Part shown: piece after piece, positions 60,242 to 64,000 of the stretch
Layout of the letters: the number at the start of each line of letters is the position of its first letter
How positions within the stretch are numbered: position 1 is the first letter of the stretch
Assembly (NCBI RefSeq): GCF_900114535.1
Contig: NZ_FOTK01000028.1
Location: 21,369 to 85,368, forward strand
DNA: 64,000 nucleotides
Origin: Methylobacterium pseudosasicola
Lineage (GTDB): Bacteria; Pseudomonadota; Alphaproteobacteria; Rhizobiales; Beijerinckiaceae
Direction: 5' to 3'
Position numbers and translations under genes: made by a program
The notes under the pieces: generated by a model
What the model was told of the DNA's origin: nothing
What the model saw: only the letters and a program-made list of their open reading frames with translations
Database searches by the model: none

Positions 60242-61795
60242 ATGACCGCGGGGGGAGCGTTGAGCAAGCCGATGACCGACACCGATAGGGCGTTCCCGGC
60301 CGGCCCGGCGCCCCGGATCTCGACCGGCATTCCCGGCCTGGACGACATCCTCTGCGGCGGCCTGACGCCGAGCCGCCTCTACCTGCTGGAGGGCACCCCC
60401 GGCACCGGCAAGACCACCCTGGCGCTTCAGTTCCTGCGCGAGGGCGCGGCCCGGGGCGAGGCGACCCTCTACGTCACCCTGTCCGAGACGAGCCAGGAGC
60501 TGCGTTCCTCCGCCGCCACCCACGGCTGGTCGCTCGACGGCATCGAGGTCTACGAGCTCGTCAACGAGATGGGGCTCGACCCCGACAGCGAGCAGTCGAT
60601 CCTCCACCCGTCCGAGATCGAGCTCGGCGAGACCGTCCGGGAGGTGATCGCCCGGGTCGAGGCGCTGAAGCCCGAGCGGGTCGTGTTCGATTCGCTCTCG
60701 GAGCTGCGCCTGCTCGCCCAGAACCCTCTGCGCTATCGTCGCCAGATCCTGGCGCTCAAGCAGTTCTTCGCCAAGCGGGCCTGCACCGTGCTGATGCTCG
60801 ACGACCGCACCTCGGAGACCGGCGACCTGCAGCTCCACAGCATCGCCCACGGGGTGATCTCGCTGGAGCAGGCGCCGCGCGAGTTCGGCTCCGAGCGGCG
60901 CCGGCTGCGCGTCGTGAAGATGCGCGGCATCAAGTACCGAGGCGGCTACCACGATTTTCTGCTGGAGACCGGGGGCATCCAGGTCTTCCCGCGCCTGATC
61001 GCCGCCGAGCATCACACCGCCTTCGAGGCACGGACGCGCTCCACCGGCTCGGGCGAGCTCGACCTGCTGCTCGGCGGCGGTCTGGCGCCCGGCACCAACA
61101 CCCTGCTCCTCGGCCCGTCCGGGGTCGGCAAGACCACCATGGCGATCCGCTGCATGCTGACGGCCTTGGAGCGCGGCGAGACGGCGACCTACTACCTGTT
61201 CGACGAAGGGCTCGGGACCCTGCTCACCCGCGCAGCCACCCTGGGCATGGACCTGAACCGGCATCTCGGGACCGGGCGCCTGACGATCACGCAGATCGAC
61301 CCGGCCGAGCTCTCCCCCGGCGAGTTCTCCAGCATGGTCCGGCAGGCCGTGGAGGAGCGCGGCTCCAGCGTCGTCGTGGTCGACAGCCTGAACGCCTACC
61401 TGCACGCGATGCCGGGCGAGGAGTACCTCATCCTGCAGATGCACGAGATGCTGAGCTACCTGAACCAGCAGGGCGTCACGACCCTGCTGGTCCTGGGGCA
61501 GCACGGGGTCATCGGCGAGGTCCGCACCGATATCGACCTCAGCTATCTCAGCGATTCGATCCTGCTGTTCCGGTTCTTCGAGGCCAAGGGCCAGGTCCGC
61601 ACGGCCCTGTCCGTGGTGAAGAGCCGGGTCAACGCGCACGAGCGCACCATCCGCGAGATGAAGCTGTCGGCGCATGGGATCCAGGTCGGCGAGGCCCTGA
61701 CCGATTTCGAGGGCGTGCTCACTGGCCTGCCCTCCTATCGCGGCGCGGTGGCGATGCTGACCGGCGACGGGCCGGCGAGCGGCCGGGTCCGGTGA
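60242..61795 (+). CDS. KaiC-like double-RecA ATPase
   Basis: 517 residues, two tandem KaiC domains. First P-loop GTPGTGKT (51-58), with Walker B RVVFDS near 150 and a Glu at 82 (LSETSQEL). Second P-loop GPSGVGKT (291-298), with VVVVDSLNAYLHAM and LFDEG. ATG 60272 is an alternative start. KaiC in cyanobacteria is the clock ATPase/kinase; alphaproteobacterial homologues are usually linked to light or stress signalling with PAS/GAF kinases. No kaiA or kaiB is present. The stop overlaps the next kinase start (GTGA), so they are translationally coupled. Confidence 0.93.
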   Translation: MTAGGALSKPMTDTDRAFPAGPAPRISTGIPGLDDILCGGLTPSRLYLLEGTPGTGKTTLALQFLREGAARGEATLYVTLSETSQELRSSAATHGWSLDGIEVYELVNEMGLDPDSEQSILHPSEIELGETVREVIARVEALKPERVVFDSLSELRLLAQNPLRYRRQILALKQFFAKRACTVLMLDDRTSETGDLQLHSIAHGVISLEQAPREFGSERRRLRVVKMRGIKYRGGYHDFLLETGGIQVFPRLIAAEHHTAFEARTRSTGSGELDLLLGGGLAPGTNTLLLGPSGVGKTTMAIRCMLTALERGETATYYLFDEGLGTLLTRAATLGMDLNRHLGTGRLTITQIDPAELSPGEFSSMVRQAVEERGSSVVVVDSLNAYLHAMPGEEYLILQMHEMLSYLNQQGVTTLLVLGQHGVIGEVRTDIDLSYLSDSILLFRFFEAKGQVRTALSVVKSRVNAHERTIREMKLSAHGIQVGEALTDFEGVLTGLPSYRGAVAMLTGDGPASGRVR

Positions 61796-63846
61796 CGATC
61801 GCGGCGCCGGACGAAGAGCGCGTCCTGATCCTGGCCCCGCGGGGGCGCGACGCCGCGGTGGCCGAGCAAGTCCTCGCCCGGGCCGGCACCCAGGCCGCGA
61901 TCTGCCCCGACCTCTCCGGCTGGCTGGACGCCCTCCGGGCCGGGGCCGCCGCCACCCTGGTCACCGAGGAGGCGCTCGGGGACAGCGATTTGGCCGACCT
62001 GTTCGCCTGGCTCGACGCGCAGCCCGCCTGGTCGGACTTCCCGTTCATCGTCCTGGCGACCCGTCAGCTCGGGCACCGGTCGCAGCGCGCCTCCCAACTC
62101 CTCGCCCGGCTCGGCAACGTCGTCCTGCTCGAGCGCCCGATCAACGCCGAGACGCTGGTCAGCGCCGCCGCCGCCGCCTTGCGGGCGCGCCGCCGCCAGT
62201 ATCAGGCCCGCGAGCGTCTCCTGGAGCGCGAGCGCGACCGGGAGCAGCTGCGGCTCGCCAACGAGGAGCTGGAGCGGCGCGTGACCGAGCGGACCCGGGA
62301 GGTCGAGACCGCCCACGAGACCCTCGCCTTCGCCCTCGATGCCGCCGGGATGGGATCCTGGGACCTCGATTACGTCACCGGCGCGTCCCGGCGCTCGCCC
62401 CGTTTCGACACCGTGTTCGGCTACGACACGCCCCAATCCTTCTGGAACCGCGAGACCTTCCTCGCCCATATCGTCGACGAGGACCGCGCGGGCGTCGAGC
62501 GGGCCTTCGCGACGGTCGGCCAGACTGGCCGGCTCGATCTGGAATGCCGGATCCGCCGGGTCGACGGGGCGGTGCGCTGGGTCGCCCTGCGAGGCCAGGT
62601 CAAGTACGACGCGGCGGGCGCGGCGATCCGGATCGCCGGCATCCTGATGGACCGCACCGACCAGCACGTCACCGAGGAGGCCCTGCGCCAGGCCCAGAAG
62701 ATGGAGGCGATCGGCCAGCTCACCGGCGGCGTCGCCCACGATTTCAACAACCTGCTCACCGTCATCGTCGGCGGCCTCGACATGGTGCTCCGGCGGCCGG
62801 ATCAGGTCGACCGGGTGAAGCGTCTTGCGGAAGCCGCCATGGGTGCGGCCCGCCGGGGCGAGCAGCTGACCCAGCAACTCCTGGCCTTCTCGCGCCGCCA
62901 GATGCTGCGGCCCCAGACCCTCAACCCCAACCGCCTGCTCCTGGACTTCAAGCCGCTCGCCGAGCGGGCCGCCGGCGGCGCGGTGGAGCTCGCCTTCGAC
63001 CTCGACCCGGCCCTCGACCCGATCCGCATCGACCCGGCCCAGTTCGAGGCCGCGGTGCTGAACCTGATCGTCAACGCCCGCGACGCCATGGAGGGCAGGC
63101 CCGGGCACACGCGGATCGCGGTGGCGAGCCGCAACGTCCATCTCGGCACCGGCGCGGTGGCCGAGAAGGGGGTGGCGCCGGGCCCCTACGTGCTGGTCTC
63201 GGTGACCGATACCGGCGCCGGCATCCCGCCGGATAAGCTCCAGCGGGTGTTCGAGCCGTTCTTCACCACGAAGGAGGTCGGCAAGGGCACCGGGCTCGGG
63301 CTCAGTCAGGTCTACGGCTTCACCCGCAGCGCCAACGGCTTCGTCGACATCGCCTCCGAGGTCGGGTCCGGCACCACCGTGAACCTTTACTTCCCCCGCT
63401 CCACCGACCCGGCCGACGAGGAGACCGGGGCCGGCGCGCTACGGACGATCCCGTTGCGCCGCGCCGGCGAGGGCGAGACCGTGCTGCTGGTCGAGGATGA
63501 CGAGCAGGTGCTCGGCATGGCGGTGGAGAGCCTGGAGGAGCTGCGCTACCGGGTCATCATCGCCCGCAATGCCGCCGAGGCCCTGGAGCATCTCCGGGGC
63601 GTGGAGCGCATCGACATCCTATTCTCGGACGTGGTCATGCCGGGCGGCATGAACGGCTCCCAGCTCGCCGCCGAGGCCCAGCGGGTGCGCCCCGGGATCA
63701 AGGTGCTGCTCACCTCGGGCTACGTCGCCAATCTCGACGAGGGCCAGGTCATCGGCCACGGCGAATTGCCGGTCCTGAACAAGCCCTACCGCCGCGACGA
63801 GCTCGCCCGCTCCCTGCGCCTCGTGCTCGGCGGCGAAGGACGCTGA
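61792..63846 (+). CDS. Hybrid sensor histidine kinase with pseudo-receiver, PAS and receiver domains
   Basis: 684 residues from GTG 61792. Residues ~9-130 look like a degenerate receiver (VLILAPRGRDAAVAEQVLAR, FPFIVLATRQ, LLERPINAETL) without the phospho-acceptor Asp. A coiled coil (135-175) precedes a PAS domain (~178-300). HisKA His316 (GGVAHDFNNLL), HATPase (NARDAMEGRPGH, DTGAGIP, GKGTGLGLSQVYG) and a C-terminal receiver with Asp613 (ILFSDVVMPGG) follow. Cytoplasmic. Co-translated with the KaiC-like protein, so the two probably act together. Confidence 0.92.
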   Translation: MTIAAPDEERVLILAPRGRDAAVAEQVLARAGTQAAICPDLSGWLDALRAGAAATLVTEEALGDSDLADLFAWLDAQPAWSDFPFIVLATRQLGHRSQRASQLLARLGNVVLLERPINAETLVSAAAAALRARRRQYQARERLLERERDREQLRLANEELERRVTERTREVETAHETLAFALDAAGMGSWDLDYVTGASRRSPRFDTVFGYDTPQSFWNRETFLAHIVDEDRAGVERAFATVGQTGRLDLECRIRRVDGAVRWVALRGQVKYDAAGAAIRIAGILMDRTDQHVTEEALRQAQKMEAIGQLTGGVAHDFNNLLTVIVGGLDMVLRRPDQVDRVKRLAEAAMGAARRGEQLTQQLLAFSRRQMLRPQTLNPNRLLLDFKPLAERAAGGAVELAFDLDPALDPIRIDPAQFEAAVLNLIVNARDAMEGRPGHTRIAVASRNVHLGTGAVAEKGVAPGPYVLVSVTDTGAGIPPDKLQRVFEPFFTTKEVGKGTGLGLSQVYGFTRSANGFVDIASEVGSGTTVNLYFPRSTDPADEETGAGALRTIPLRRAGEGETVLLVEDDEQVLGMAVESLEELRYRVIIARNAAEALEHLRGVERIDILFSDVVMPGGMNGSQLAAEAQRVRPGIKVLLTSGYVANLDEGQVIGHGELPVLNKPYRRDELARSLRLVLGGEGR

Positions 63847-63857
63847 ACCCCGAACAC

Positions 63858-63892
63858 AAAAAACCCGGTCCGCGTGAGCGGGCCGGGTTTTT
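63858..63892. terminator. Bidirectional intrinsic terminator
   Basis: Arms AAACCCGG-TCCGC and GCGGG-CCGGGTTT around a GTGA loop, flanked by A-run and T-run on opposite sides. It serves both the kinase operon (plus) and the tRNA-fMet gene (minus), and lies 12 bases after the kinase stop. Confidence 0.88.
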
Positions 63893-63917
63893 GAAGGATC
63901 GAGGGATCGAAAAGGTT

Positions 63918-63994
<77 letters not shown>

Positions 63995-64000
63995 CCAAGG

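Overview
The window is high-GC DNA (coding regions look close to 70% GC by eye). It has GTG/TTG starts, many 4-base ATGA/GTGA stop-start overlaps and Tat-type signal peptides on periplasmic binding proteins. Gene content (many FMN-dependent LLM monooxygenases, sulfonate and peptide ABC importers, CHASE3-cyclase, PAS hybrid kinases, a stand-alone KaiC) suggests an alphaproteobacterium of the Methylobacterium/Rhizobiales type. This is inferred from content; no marker gene fixes the genus.

Bases 1-7571 look like one end of a genomic island. They hold the start of a probable catalase-family gene (cut by the window edge), an AraC regulator, an SRPBCC protein, a LuxR regulator, an LrgA/LrgB pair with several very small secreted or membrane proteins, and a tyrosine integrase. 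The island ends at a 44-base 3' fragment of a tRNA gene (anticodon-loop pattern of tRNA-Glu UUC).

Bases 8218-48174 form an unusually large organosulfur-scavenging region. It contains nine LLM flavin monooxygenases, one SfnB/DszC-like acyl-CoA-dehydrogenase-fold oxygenase, a sulfonate/taurine-type importer with duplicated binding proteins and permeases, and two oligopeptide-type importers. It also has a polar-amino-acid importer whose permease and ATPase are fused, two GNAT acetyltransferases, an M20 amidohydrolase and a cysteine synthase. Thirteen minus-strand genes from 45705 down to 30427 run without a break. Their content (import, N-acetylation, FMN-dependent C-S cleavage, deacetylation, cysteine synthesis) resembles the Bacillus subtilis ytm/yxe S-modified-cysteine salvage operons. 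No flavin reductase is encoded in the window.

Bases 48627-51413 carry a CHASE3 adenylate/guanylate cyclase with a TAXI-type binding protein. Bases 51759-56189 carry a leaderless GH16 glycanase with three C-terminal repeats and a type I secretion ATPase/adaptor pair. The ATPase gene is interrupted by an in-frame TAG exactly at the Q-loop glutamine. Matching 17-base palindromes lie upstream of the glycanase and of the transporter. A PlsC-type acyltransferase follows, then a signalling block (hybrid kinase, KaiC-like ATPase, hybrid kinase), a bidirectional terminator and an initiator tRNA-fMet on the minus strand.
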